Origin: Eubacteriales bacterium
GTDB taxonomy: Bacteria; Bacillota; Clostridia; Lachnospirales; Lachnospiraceae
Assembly: GCA_030536755.1 (NCBI GenBank)
Contig: JAUNPJ010000015.1
Span: 1-60,025, forward strand
DNA length: 60,025 bases
Direction: 5' to 3'
Program-made: the position numbers and the translations under genes
Notes under the pieces: generated by a model
The model's database searches: none
Told to the model about the DNA's origin: nothing
Seen by the model: only the letters and a program-made list of their open reading frames with translations
Part shown: positions 42,147-51,669 of the stretch, piece after piece
Numbering within the stretch: the first letter of the stretch is position 1
How the letters are laid out: every line of letters starts with the position of its first letter

Positions 42147-43325
42147 ATGGGAAAATTATTTACATCAGAATCAGTAACAGAGGGACATCCGGACAAGATC
42201 GCAGATCAGATTTCAGATGCAATTTTAGATGCACTGTTAGAGCAGGATCCCAAATCCAGAGTTGCAGCAGAAACGACAGTAGCAACGGGACTTGCTCTGG
42301 TGGTAGGAGAAATCACAACAAAAGCATATGTGGATATTTCTAAAGTGGTCAGAGACACCATCCGGGAAATCGGCTATAAAAATGCAGGCGGGTTTGATGC
42401 AGATTCCATTGCAGTACTTACTTCGATTGATGAACAGTCCGCAGATATTGCTCTTGGAGTGGATAAGGCATATGAATCCAAACAGGAGAACGCAACAGAG
42501 GATTATGGAACCGGTGCAGGCGACCAGGGAATTATCTTTGGATACGCAACGGATGAAACGCCAGAGTATCTGCCGCCGGCAATTTCCTTTGCACACAGAC
42601 TGACAAGACAGCTTACAAAGGTCAGAAAAGATGGAACCTTACCTTATCTGAGACCCGACGGAAAATCACAGGTAACGGTAGAATTTGGGGAAGACGGTAC
42701 AACCGTAAAGCGAATTCATACGATTGTCATTTCTACACAGCATGAAGACTATGTCAGCCTTGAGCAGATTCGAAAAGATATCATTGAGTTTGTCATTAAG
42801 CCGGTTATTCCGACAGAACTGCTAGATGAGGACACCATTTACTATGTAAATCCGACAGGACGATTCGTGATTGGCGGTCCACAGGGAGATGCTGGATTGA
42901 CTGGAAGAAAGATTATCGTAGACACCTACGGAGGAACAGGACGCCATGGCGGCGGAGCTTTTTCCGGAAAGGATCCGACTAAGGTAGACCGTTCTGCAGC
43001 CTATGCAGCAAGATGGGTAGCCAAGAATCTGGTTGCGGCAGGCATTGCAAAAAAAGTGGAAGTAGAGCTGGCGTATGCCATTGGCGTGGCAAAACCTGTT
43101 TCTATTGCAGTCGATACATTCGGAACAGGAACTATCCCGGAAGAAAAAATCGTGGAAGTGATTGAAAAGGTATTTGATTTGAGACCGGCAGCGATTATTG
43201 CAGCGCTTGACTTACAAAGACCAATCTATAAACAGACAGCCGCTTATGGACATTTTGGAAGAACAGACATTGACCTTCCATGGGAAAATCTGGATAAGGT
43301 AGAAGAAATTAAGGAAAATTTATAA
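42147..43325 (+). CDS. metK: S-adenosylmethionine synthetase
   Basis: Makes SAM from methionine and ATP. The 392-residue protein has [35 protein letters not shown] and [20 protein letters not shown], all normal. The ATG at 42147 lies after TGGAGG; the ATG at 42132 is upstream of that site. It is separated from the NifH-like gene by 45 bases without a terminator, so it appears to be the first gene of that operon. This links SAM supply to the downstream radical SAM protein and MTA/SAH nucleosidase. Confidence 0.95.
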   Translation: MGKLFTSESVTEGHPDKIADQISDAILDALLEQDPKSRVAAETTVATGLALVVGEITTKAYVDISKVVRDTIREIGYKNAGGFDADSIAVLTSIDEQSADIALGVDKAYESKQENATEDYGTGAGDQGIIFGYATDETPEYLPPAISFAHRLTRQLTKVRKDGTLPYLRPDGKSQVTVEFGEDGTTVKRIHTIVISTQHEDYVSLEQIRKDIIEFVIKPVIPTELLDEDTIYYVNPTGRFVIGGPQGDAGLTGRKIIVDTYGGTGRHGGGAFSGKDPTKVDRSAAYAARWVAKNLVAAGIAKKVEVELAYAIGVAKPVSIAVDTFGTGTIPEEKIVEVIEKVFDLRPAAIIAALDLQRPIYKQTAAYGHFGRTDIDLPWENLDKVEEIKENL

Positions 43326-43369
43326 AAAGAACGGATCAATCCATTAACGAAGCGAAAGGAAATAAGAAA

Positions 43370-44245
43370 ATGGCAAATAAAATTGGAAAACATATCGCGA
43401 TATATGGAAAGGGAGGAATTGGAAAGTCCACCACGACTTCAAACATCAGCGCGGCACTTGCGGAAGCGGGATACCGGGTAATCCAGATTGGCTGCGATCC
43501 CAAAAGTGATTCCACGAACACTCTGAGGGGAAACAATTATCTGCCGACTGTGCTGGACAGTCTGAGAGAAGGAAATAAGATTCACCTGGATGATATTTCA
43601 GTGAAAGGATTTAACGGAGTGTTGTGTATTGAATCAGGCGGACCTGTTCCCGGAGTAGGATGCGCAGGAAGAGGCATCAATGCAGCTGTCAGTCTGCTGC
43701 AGGAGTTAAATCTGTTTGAAGAATTTAAACCGGATTATGTTTTGTATGATGTTCTTGGTGATGTCGTGTGCGGAGGATTTGCAGTTCCGATCAGAGACGG
43801 AATTACCGATCGGGCATATGTGGTAAGTTCTTCCGATTTTATGGCAGTGTATGCGGCAAATAACTTATTTAAAGCAATCAACAAGTATGCACCGACCGGA
43901 GGAGCAAAATTGGGAGGTGTGATCGCAAACAGCATCACAGCCGGATATTCCAGAGCCATTATTGATGATTTTACCAGAAAGACAGGAACAAAGGTGGCCG
44001 GCTATGTCAACCGTTCCCTTGTAGTGCAGCAGAGCGAACTGTACGGAAAAACAGTCATTGAGGCGAATCCGTCCTCGGAACAGGCGGATATTTACAGAAA
44101 TCTTGCCAAATATATTGCAGAAAATGAAGATCTGGTAGTTCCGAATCCACTGGGAGTCAGTGAACTTCGTGACTGGGCAAGAGAATGGGGAGACAAAATT
44201 TATAATCTGGATGCAGGTGTTGTATCCGGTGCGGAGGCCATTTAA
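43370..44245 (+). CDS. Nitrogenase-like reductase, NifH-like iron protein
   Basis: A 291-residue ATP-dependent electron donor of the NifH/BchL superfamily. P-loop [16 protein letters not shown], the first cluster cysteine in GVGCAGRGI, the second in [11 protein letters not shown], and the switch region [10 protein letters not shown] are all intact. It can therefore hold a [4Fe-4S] cluster between two subunits and reduce a partner DK protein. It is followed directly by D- and K-like genes. No nif assembly genes or nitrogen regulators are nearby. Confidence 0.93.
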   Translation: MANKIGKHIAIYGKGGIGKSTTTSNISAALAEAGYRVIQIGCDPKSDSTNTLRGNNYLPTVLDSLREGNKIHLDDISVKGFNGVLCIESGGPVPGVGCAGRGINAAVSLLQELNLFEEFKPDYVLYDVLGDVVCGGFAVPIRDGITDRAYVVSSSDFMAVYAANNLFKAINKYAPTGGAKLGGVIANSITAGYSRAIIDDFTRKTGTKVAGYVNRSLVVQQSELYGKTVIEANPSSEQADIYRNLAKYIAENEDLVVPNPLGVSELRDWAREWGDKIYNLDAGVVSGAEAI

Positions 44246-44262
44246 AGAGAAGGGAGGCTGCT

Positions 44263-45669
44263 ATGAGCTTTATAGAAGAAAGAAAGGCTCTGACAAGAGA
44301 AAAACGATTAAGCACACTGAGTCATTACAACGGATCTCTGGAACAGCTTCGAAATGATGTGAAGGGCGCCGAAATACGACAGAGAATCCGGACGTTTTCC
44401 CAGATAACCAATGATGAGATTTTATTTGCAATCCGGCTGCTCAGTAAAGTGGAACAATCCGCCATCGTTGTGCATGGAGCAGTGGGATGCGCGGCATCCG
44501 GCATATATTTTAACGAGGAAAAAAGTCTTCATTGGTATTCTACGAATCTAAACGAGAGAGATACAATTCTGGGAGGAGATGAGAAGCTGCGAAAGGCGGT
44601 CATCAGAGCTTACGAGGAACAAAACCCGAAAGTAATCTTTATTGTAGGCACGCCGGTTGTAGCGATCAATAATGATGATGTGAATTCCTGCATTCTGGAA
44701 CTGGAAGAAGAGCTGGATGTAAAGATTGTATCTATTTATACCGATGGGTTTAAAACGAAAGCACCGACGACCGGATACGACATTGTACTGCATGCACTCC
44801 TTCGTTATGTGGTGGAAAGAAATCCAAAAGAGAAAGAAGATTTTATCAATGTGGTAACCGTATCTGAGAATAAAGAAGACATTGCTGCTGTGGTAAAGAT
44901 ACTGAAAGATCTGGATATTGCATATCAGCTTGTTCCGCAGTATTCCGGCATTGAGAAAATCAGGAAATCAGGTTCGGCAAAAGGAACCATCTGCCTGAAT
45001 GCAGACGAGGGAGAATACTTCGCAAAAGGACTTGAGGAATTGACAGGGGTTCCGTATATCAGAACAGAATCACCGATCGGTGTCCGCGGAACAAGACATT
45101 TTATCAGAAAACTTGCAAAGGCATTAGCGATAGAAGAGAAGGCAGCAGAGTACATCAAGAACAGAGAAGAAGAAGTACTGAAAAATGTGCAGCGGGAATT
45201 ATTTGCCGGCAGAAGCGTTTTTCTTGATACGAAACTGGCATTAACAGAAAATCTGGTTGATTTTGTGGAAAGCCTTGGTGGAAAAATAGCAGGAATTGCA
45301 GTTACTTATGTGGATTTAAATAACCGGCATGTAATTGAAAAATTGGATTCTCTCATGAATGCCATGCCGGTTGTTGTTGCGAATGGACAGCCTTTTGAAA
45401 AGGCAAATCTGTTGTCAAAAGAGCATATAGATTTTTATGTCAGCACAGAAGAAGATGTTGCTTTTGCCGCACAGCAGGGAAGCATACCAGTATCACTTGC
45501 ACATGTACCCATCTTTGGTTATGAAGGAATCCGACAGTTTGTTGGACTGATAGAAAAATCAGAAGCAGCGGACGGAATCCGAAAATTGATTCTGGAACAG
45601 AATGCATTTTATAAGGCTTCCTGGCTGAAAAAGAGCAGTAATTGGTATGTGAAACAGGAGGTGAGATAA
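44263..45669 (+). CDS. Nitrogenase-like component 1, D-type subunit
   Basis: A 468-residue protein of the NifD/NifE oxidoreductase superfamily. Only three cysteines are present: VHGAVGCAAS and NSCILELEEE, which fit two P-cluster-type ligands, and GTICLNADEGEY, which fits the position of the FeMo-cofactor cysteine of NifD. The first NifD P-cluster cysteine has no counterpart, and the histidine position near the C-terminus reads IFGYEG. It is therefore not a normal nitrogenase. GGGAGG precedes the start, and the stop overlaps the K gene by one base. Confidence 0.87.
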   Translation: MSFIEERKALTREKRLSTLSHYNGSLEQLRNDVKGAEIRQRIRTFSQITNDEILFAIRLLSKVEQSAIVVHGAVGCAASGIYFNEEKSLHWYSTNLNERDTILGGDEKLRKAVIRAYEEQNPKVIFIVGTPVVAINNDDVNSCILELEEELDVKIVSIYTDGFKTKAPTTGYDIVLHALLRYVVERNPKEKEDFINVVTVSENKEDIAAVVKILKDLDIAYQLVPQYSGIEKIRKSGSAKGTICLNADEGEYFAKGLEELTGVPYIRTESPIGVRGTRHFIRKLAKALAIEEKAAEYIKNREEEVLKNVQRELFAGRSVFLDTKLALTENLVDFVESLGGKIAGIAVTYVDLNNRHVIEKLDSLMNAMPVVVANGQPFEKANLLSKEHIDFYVSTEEDVAFAAQQGSIPVSLAHVPIFGYEGIRQFVGLIEKSEAADGIRKLILEQNAFYKASWLKKSSNWYVKQEVR

Positions 45670-47000
45670 TGCAGACAGTAATAAAAAATCCACGAAACGG
45701 ATGCGGACTGCATGGTGCTGTCCAGACAGTACAGGAAATCAAGGGCGTTGTACCGATTGTTCATTCCAATGCAGGCTGTGCTGTTTCCAATTATCTTGCC
45801 AATCAAGCTTCCGGGCTTGGAAATGGATTTGTAAGTGGATATTCGATCCCGGGAACGGATGTACAGGAACGCCATGTCATTTTCGGAGGCGCATCCAGAT
45901 TGAGGGAACAGATTAAAAATACACTTAAGGTCGTAGAGGGTGAGCTTTACATTGTGCTCAACAGCTGTGAATCAGCCATGGTAGGAGATGATATCGATGC
46001 CATGACGAGAGAGGCGCAGGAACAGGGTGAAAGTGTCATTGATTCTCTGATCGCAGGCTTCCATGGAGACAGCCATTATGGATATGAAAATGTACTTGCA
46101 GATATCATTAGAAAACTTCCCGAAGTAAAAAAAACAGAGGGAGAAAAAATAGAGAACCTTGTGAACATATTTGGAATTCTTCCACAGAAAGACATTTATT
46201 TTAAAGGTGATCTGGAAGAAATAAAACGGATTCTGGAGGGAATCGGATTAAAAGTCAATACATTCTTCGGATACACAGATGGAGTACAGGAACTGGTACA
46301 GGCGCCAGGGGCAGCTTTGAATCTTGTATTTTCAAAATGGGGAATTAAAGCGGCGAAAGAACTGGAAAGACTGTATGGAATCCAGAGTCTGGTGTATACA
46401 TCCGTACCAACCGGAATACGGGAAGTAAGAGAATTTGTAAATGAATTGACAGAGAAACTTTCGTTAGATGAAGAAAGAGCACAGCATTTTCTGCAACAGG
46501 AAGAGGAAAACTTCCGGTATTATTTCAGAGGAATTGCCGAGAGCTTTTTTCAGGAACATATTGGAAAAAAAGTTGCAATTGTAGGAGATGAGAGCAATGT
46601 AATCCGATATGCCTCTTATCTGAAGGAATATCTGGGAGCGATTGTTGAAACAGCAGTCGTAACAGACTTTTTTCCAAGCGAAGAATTTACACAAAGTGCA
46701 AAAACCGAGCAGCTGAAAGGAATTGCAAAACAAGTACATTTTTCACAGGATGGAACAGAAATCAATAAGATTTTGAGACACAGTGATGTGGAATTACTCC
46801 TTGCAAGTTCTCTTGAAGATGAGGTCGCAGAAAAAAAAGGAATCCTGAACTTTACCGTCTCTTATCCGGTTTACGAAAAAGCAATCCTGAATAAGAGTCA
46901 TGTGGGAATCAGAGGAGCACTTACCTTTACAGAGGATTTTATCACGAAAGTGAAAGAAAGCAATCGAATCCGGGAGAAAGCGCTGGAGAAAGTGATTTAA
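45669..47000 (+). CDS. Nitrogenase-like component 1, K-type subunit
   Basis: A 443-residue NifK/NifN-like partner. It has three cysteines at P-cluster-like places: NPRNGCGLHG, HSNAGCAVSN and LNSCESAMVGDD. Together with the D-type protein it would form the substrate-reducing complex fed by the NifH-like protein. The ATG at 45669 overlaps the D stop (TAATG) and follows AGGAGG. Having both D and K sets it apart from the two-protein CfbCD type of methanogens. Confidence 0.87.
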   Translation: MQTVIKNPRNGCGLHGAVQTVQEIKGVVPIVHSNAGCAVSNYLANQASGLGNGFVSGYSIPGTDVQERHVIFGGASRLREQIKNTLKVVEGELYIVLNSCESAMVGDDIDAMTREAQEQGESVIDSLIAGFHGDSHYGYENVLADIIRKLPEVKKTEGEKIENLVNIFGILPQKDIYFKGDLEEIKRILEGIGLKVNTFFGYTDGVQELVQAPGAALNLVFSKWGIKAAKELERLYGIQSLVYTSVPTGIREVREFVNELTEKLSLDEERAQHFLQQEEENFRYYFRGIAESFFQEHIGKKVAIVGDESNVIRYASYLKEYLGAIVETAVVTDFFPSEEFTQSAKTEQLKGIAKQVHFSQDGTEINKILRHSDVELLLASSLEDEVAEKKGILNFTVSYPVYEKAILNKSHVGIRGALTFTEDFITKVKESNRIREKALEKVI

Positions 47001-47029
47001 ATCATAAATCAAAAGAGGAGATAGCAGTT

Positions 47030-48148
47030 ATGAGAAAAAAAGGATTAAGAGTTTTAGCTGGAACTGTCATTTTTAGCCTGTTGCTTATAGGATGCGGAAA
47101 TAATGCGGCGACAGATACGAAAAATACAAAAACAGCATCTGAAGAAGCAACGGGTAATGAAACAACAGACGAAAAAACAAGTTCTTCTGAGTTGCCCACA
47201 GGTCATGTAGCGGATAAAGTTGTGGTTGCTTATGGTGATACTACAGGAACAGGTTTGTGTACCGGACTGTTGGGAATTGCCAGAGATAGCGGATATATAG
47301 AAGAAGAGCTGAATAAAATCAACGTAACATATGAAGACATGCCAATGATTGGAATGGGACCGGCAATTAATGAGGCATTTGCCGCAGGTAGTGTTGATAT
47401 TGGAAGTATGGGAGATGTTATCGCAGTGACAGGAAAATCAAATAATGTGGACACTAAGGTAATTTCATGGAGCAAAGGTCTTAAGGCATCTTCTATCGTT
47501 ACAGCACCTGGGTCTGATATTAAGTCAATTTCAGATTTAAAAGGAAAAAAAGTGCAGGCTTATCAGGGAACATTTATGTACAGGGATTTGATTGAATATC
47601 TGAAGCTTGGCGGATTGACCATTGATGATATTGAGTATGTAAACTGCAATGCAACGGAAGCAATTTCTATGCTTCTGACAGGTGGCATTGATGCATCTGT
47701 CAATGAAGGATATCCATTGGATACCGCACTGAAAGGAGGCGGCGAAGTTCTCGTAGATGGAAGAGATGAAGAGTATGCGTCCTTAAGAACGAATGGAGTA
47801 ACTTTGGTAAGAACAGAATTTGCAGAAAAAAATCCGGATATTGTTTATGCATTTGTGAAGGCACTGGCGAGAGCTTATCAAGATACTTTAAAAGATCCGG
47901 AAATATATTTTACACAATATGAAAAAGCAGGAGGAAACATCGATGTATTAAATTACAGCAATCCGAATCATATAATTGGAGAAACGATTGTTCCTACGGA
48001 GGATGAACTGAAGACGGAAAGTGATCTTATAGACTTTTTAGTTGAGCAAAAGCTTATTTCCGAGAAAGTTGATCTTGATGAGTGGACAAGTACATCTGTG
48101 TTTGCGGAAGCTGCATTTAACGAACTCGGAATGGAACTTCCTGAGTAG
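47030..48148 (+). CDS. ABC importer binding lipoprotein, sulfonate/nitrate type (first set)
   Basis: A 372-residue lipoprotein of the SsuA/TauA/NrtA superfamily. The lipobox is LLIGC, then a Thr/Glu/Ser-rich linker, then VVVAYGDTTGTGLCTGLLGIA and the family's AFAAGSVDIGSMGD segment. It probably binds a small sulfur compound, given the operon, but the ligand cannot be read from the sequence. AGAGGAG precedes the start. Next to its permease and ATPase genes. Confidence 0.87.
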   Translation: MRKKGLRVLAGTVIFSLLLIGCGNNAATDTKNTKTASEEATGNETTDEKTSSSELPTGHVADKVVVAYGDTTGTGLCTGLLGIARDSGYIEEELNKINVTYEDMPMIGMGPAINEAFAAGSVDIGSMGDVIAVTGKSNNVDTKVISWSKGLKASSIVTAPGSDIKSISDLKGKKVQAYQGTFMYRDLIEYLKLGGLTIDDIEYVNCNATEAISMLLTGGIDASVNEGYPLDTALKGGGEVLVDGRDEEYASLRTNGVTLVRTEFAEKNPDIVYAFVKALARAYQDTLKDPEIYFTQYEKAGGNIDVLNYSNPNHIIGETIVPTEDELKTESDLIDFLVEQKLISEKVDLDEWTSTSVFAEAAFNELGMELPE

Positions 48149-48156
48149 GAGGCAAT

Positions 48157-48921
48157 ATGGACAAATACAAAAAATTGGGATTCAGTCTTATTCTGCCAGC
48201 GATTATCCTGTTTATCTGGTTTTACAGCACAACTTATAAAGGTGTTCCTGATGCGATTCTTCCAACCATACAGTCTGTAGGAAAAGCATTCAAGACAACA
48301 ATAACAAGCGGGCAGCTTCAGGAGGATTTGCAGGTAAGCTTTATTCGAGTGATCAAAGGGTATTTATGTGCGGTTTTGCTGGGAATTATTGCAGGCGTTT
48401 TGACAGGAATGAATGAGTATATAAAAGTTTTTCTGAATTTAACATTGACTACGATTCGTCAGATTCCAATGGTCGCATGGGTTCCGCTGATTATCCTGTG
48501 GTTTGGAATTGATGATATGTCAAAGATAGTAACAATTGTACTTGCTGCTTTTTTCCCGGTCATGATTAATGTATCGAATGGAATTGCTACAACACCGAAA
48601 GCATATCTGGAGCTGGCAAGAATTTACAAAATGTCTCCGTGGAAAACTTTTATAAGAGTGTATCTTCCTAATGCGTTGCCGTCTGTTTTTGTTGGATTAA
48701 GACTGGCCCTTGGAAGCTCATGGATGGCGGTTGTGGCAGCGGAAATCCTGGGAGCTACCTCTGGAATGGGATATCGACTTTCCTTTTCAAGAACATTGAT
48801 GCAGCCGGATATTATGTTTACCTGTATGATTGTGATAGGAATTGTTGGCATCATTATGGATAAATTGTTATTGTATTTATTCCAAATTCTTACTCCATGG
48901 TCAGACGAAAAGAAAGGGTAA
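48157..48921 (+). CDS. ABC importer permease (first set)
   Basis: A 254-residue membrane protein of the SsuC/TauC type with about six membrane spans and the coupling loop ELARIYKMSPWKTFIRVYLP. It is similar in pattern to the permease at 56227. It starts eight bases after the binding protein stop. Confidence 0.9.
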   Translation: MDKYKKLGFSLILPAIILFIWFYSTTYKGVPDAILPTIQSVGKAFKTTITSGQLQEDLQVSFIRVIKGYLCAVLLGIIAGVLTGMNEYIKVFLNLTLTTIRQIPMVAWVPLIILWFGIDDMSKIVTIVLAAFFPVMINVSNGIATTPKAYLELARIYKMSPWKTFIRVYLPNALPSVFVGLRLALGSSWMAVVAAEILGATSGMGYRLSFSRTLMQPDIMFTCMIVIGIVGIIMDKLLLYLFQILTPWSDEKKG

Positions 48922-48926
48922 CGGTT

Positions 48927-49709
48927 ATGACTGAGTTGAACGAAGAAATTTTAAAAATAGAAAATTTAAATCATTATTTTCAGGTAAATGGAGAGGAATT
49001 TCAGGTTTTAAAAGATATTAATCTGACTGTCAATAAAGGGGAGTTTATTACAATTGTAGGCCACAGCGGATGTGGAAAAAGTACGTTGCTTAGAATCATA
49101 GCAGGCCTGCAAAAAAACTCTGAGGGAACAGTTATCAGGAATGGAAAGCCTTTGACGGAACCGGATTCAGATTGCGGAATGGTATTTCAGGAACACAGAT
49201 TACTTCCATGGCTGAAAATTAAGGATAATGTTGGATTTGGACTGGAGGGAAAATCCAGAGCAGAAAAGGATAAGCTTGTAAAGGATTATATTAAATTGGT
49301 TCATCTGGACGGCTTTGAAAATGCATATCCGAAGCAATTGTCAGGAGGTATGGCACAAAGGGCGGCAATAGCCAGAGGACTGGTGACAAATCCGGATATC
49401 CTTTTACTGGATGAGCCGTTTGGAGCATTGGATGCGCTTACCAGAATTCAAATGCAAAAAGAAGTGCTGAACCTCTGGAATCAGAAAAAAATAACAATGA
49501 TATTAGTTACACATGATATAGACGAAGCGATTTTTCTTGGACAAAGAGTGATCGTTATGAGTTCCAGACCCGGTGAAATTAAAGAAATTATAAAAATCGA
49601 ATCGAATATGGCAAAAAAAAGAGGGTCTTTGGATGCGTCATATTATAAACGTAAAATTTATAAATATTTTTTTGAAGATTCAGAGGAAGAAATTGACTAT
49701 GTAATTTAG
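48927..49709 (+). CDS. ABC importer ATPase (first set)
   Basis: A 260-residue SsuB/TauB-type ATPase: GHSGCGKSTLLRIIAG, LSGGMAQRAAIARGL and LLLDEPFGALDALTRIQMQ. The ATG at 48927 follows AAAGGGTAAC; an in-frame ATG at 48897 lies within the permease gene. A strongly similar ATPase is encoded at 55432. Confidence 0.9.
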   Translation: MTELNEEILKIENLNHYFQVNGEEFQVLKDINLTVNKGEFITIVGHSGCGKSTLLRIIAGLQKNSEGTVIRNGKPLTEPDSDCGMVFQEHRLLPWLKIKDNVGFGLEGKSRAEKDKLVKDYIKLVHLDGFENAYPKQLSGGMAQRAAIARGLVTNPDILLLDEPFGALDALTRIQMQKEVLNLWNQKKITMILVTHDIDEAIFLGQRVIVMSSRPGEIKEIIKIESNMAKKRGSLDASYYKRKIYKYFFEDSEEEIDYVI

Positions 49710-49751
49710 AAAAAATTTGAAAAACTGAGAAAGGATTGGACAGGAGTATAT

Positions 49752-50927
49752 ATGGGTTTAAAAGATCAACTTTACGAAGAATTATTTTTAAAACTGAGAA
49801 TTGAGATTGAAGGAATTAATGCAAGACCAAAGGATTTTGTTAATCTGGCACTGGGAACAGAATATATCGAGAGAGTACATATAGATCCTGAGAAACTGAC
49901 GGTTCTTAAGCCCGGAACATTATTGCCTTCGGGATTCAGAACACCTCATGGTCTGCATATTGGATTTCCATGGAATCCAAAATCAGCTTTTGGGATAGCT
50001 TATCACGATGGAGAACATTTTTTACAGGAAAATGGAAAAGATGTATTTCCGATTCATTTTGATAAGAGACCAAAATATTATTCGGAAGACACAACAGATG
50101 GTGTACCAATGCGTTGGATTTCGAACTATGATGTGCCAAGCAAGACTGTAAGAGTTACTTATAGTAATCAGTGTGCTTTGCAGGACAAAGGTCTTGATTG
50201 TAAGTTTTGCCATGGACAGGCAGCACACAATCCTAATAATGTACAGGACCAGCTCAAAAATCCTCGACAGATTGGAGAAACTTATGCGAAAGCAATCGAA
50301 TTGGATGGGGCTGCTCACTTTCAGCTTACAGGAGGATTTTTGCCGGAACGCCGGGAAGTGGAATATTATCTTGATATTGCAGAAGCACTTGCAGATTATA
50401 CGGGACTTGAAGATTTCAATGCAAATGCATGCGTTGGAGCTCCTGCAGATCTTACTGTTTTGGAACGATATAAAGAAGCTGGCTTTAAGAGTATTGCGTC
50501 AAATCTTGAAATCTGGGATGAAGGAATTTTTAAAGCGATTTGTCCGGGAAAATATCTTGAAGTACCGGGTGGATGGAAGCATTGGGTAGAAGCATTGGAG
50601 TACGGTGCACAAGTATTTGGGTTCGGAGAAGTAGGGTCAAACTTTGTAGGAGGTTTGGAACCGAAAGATTCCCTGTTAGAAGGTGTCCAGTACTTAGCCG
50701 AGAAAGGTGTGGTAGCAGGCGTCAGCATCTTTCATGCAGTTCCTGGTTCCGGACTGGATGGACACAGATGCCCGGAACCGGATTGGTATTTTGGCGTTGG
50801 AAAAGAAATTTACAAGATTCATAAGAAACATGGTTTTTCATTTAGACAGCTTTCGCAGGTAAAACCTGGAAACAGTATGCTTGAACACGATATATTCAGA
50901 ATTGAAGAAGGAATACCGTTTGATTAA
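49752..50927 (+). CDS. Unusual radical SAM protein of the nitrogenase-like operon
   Basis: A 391-residue protein with a BioB/HydE-like barrel in outline. The presumed cluster site is SNQCALQDKGLDCKFCHG, that is CX8CX2C rather than the usual CX3CX2C. Later come QLTGGFLPERREVEYYLDIA, SNLEIWDEGIFKAICPGK and GFGEVGSNFVGGLEP, which match barrel strands of BioB-like enzymes. I do not know its product. Options are a cofactor-building enzyme standing in for NifB, or a sulfur-chemistry enzyme. The neighbouring nucleosidase would remove 5'-deoxyadenosine. CAGGAG precedes the ATG. Confidence 0.78.
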   Translation: MGLKDQLYEELFLKLRIEIEGINARPKDFVNLALGTEYIERVHIDPEKLTVLKPGTLLPSGFRTPHGLHIGFPWNPKSAFGIAYHDGEHFLQENGKDVFPIHFDKRPKYYSEDTTDGVPMRWISNYDVPSKTVRVTYSNQCALQDKGLDCKFCHGQAAHNPNNVQDQLKNPRQIGETYAKAIELDGAAHFQLTGGFLPERREVEYYLDIAEALADYTGLEDFNANACVGAPADLTVLERYKEAGFKSIASNLEIWDEGIFKAICPGKYLEVPGGWKHWVEALEYGAQVFGFGEVGSNFVGGLEPKDSLLEGVQYLAEKGVVAGVSIFHAVPGSGLDGHRCPEPDWYFGVGKEIYKIHKKHGFSFRQLSQVKPGNSMLEHDIFRIEEGIPFD

Positions 50928-50939
50928 GGTGGAGAGTAC

Positions 50940-51650
50940 ATGAGCAGCAGAGAAAATAAATATAGTAAGATTGCAATTGTAAGTGCAATGGAGGTCGAGC
51001 TGGAATATGCAGACAGATTTCTGACAGGAAGAGAAGGATGGGTAAAACTGACGGAGAACAGCTATCAATATTTGAATGGTACGACAGTTTATACAAGGGT
51101 AGTGGGTGCAGGAAAGGTAAATTCTGCTTTTCAGACCTCTGATGTGATAAATGAGTATCATCCTGATTTGGTGGTAAATGTAGGATATGCCGGAGGATTA
51201 GCGAAAGGTGCCAGGAAAGGAGATGTTGCAATTGGAACAGATTATGTTCAGGTTGATTTTTATCCATTCATTGGACAGAGACCTCCAGAGGCAGAGACAC
51301 CACAATTTTTAATCGATGCATTGCAAAAAGAAGCAAAGGAACTTGAGATTCCTGTCTTTACAGGAAAAATTGCAACGGGTGATTTTTTCCTGCATAGTGC
51401 AGAAGAAAAAAAGAGGATTATTTCAGAATTTGAACCAATTGCATTTGATATGGAATCGGCGGCGATTGCACAGGTTGCTGCATATAAAAATGTTGATTTT
51501 GCAGTATTGCGTACCTTTTCTGATTTGGCAGATGACGATGCACTGGATTCTATTACGGATACCAGCATTCAGCAAGAAAACATAAAAATATCTATTGAAC
51601 AAAGACCAATTGTGCTGCTTTTGTCTACTCTGGAAAAACTTGTTTTTTGA
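50940..51650 (+). CDS. MTA/SAH nucleosidase family protein
   Basis: A 236-residue nucleoside phosphorylase-superfamily enzyme that removes adenine from methylthioadenosine, S-adenosylhomocysteine or 5'-deoxyadenosine. Catalytic residues are visible: the Glu in VSAMEVELEYA, the Glu in AFDMESAAIAQV, and the Asp in LRTFSDLADDDA. It starts 13 bases after the radical SAM gene. In this operon it would recycle SAM by-products, including the 5'-deoxyadenosine that inhibits radical SAM enzymes. Confidence 0.9.
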   Translation: MSSRENKYSKIAIVSAMEVELEYADRFLTGREGWVKLTENSYQYLNGTTVYTRVVGAGKVNSAFQTSDVINEYHPDLVVNVGYAGGLAKGARKGDVAIGTDYVQVDFYPFIGQRPPEAETPQFLIDALQKEAKELEIPVFTGKIATGDFFLHSAEEKKRIISEFEPIAFDMESAAIAQVAAYKNVDFAVLRTFSDLADDDALDSITDTSIQQENIKISIEQRPIVLLLSTLEKLVF

Positions 51651-51669
51651 GAGTTCGAGAGGAAAAAGT

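Noticed and set aside
43370-47000. True nitrogen-fixing nitrogenase
   Set aside because: The D-type protein lacks one P-cluster cysteine and the cofactor histidine motif, and no nifB, nifE, nifN or nitrogen regulators are nearby. The gene context is sulfur and SAM metabolism.
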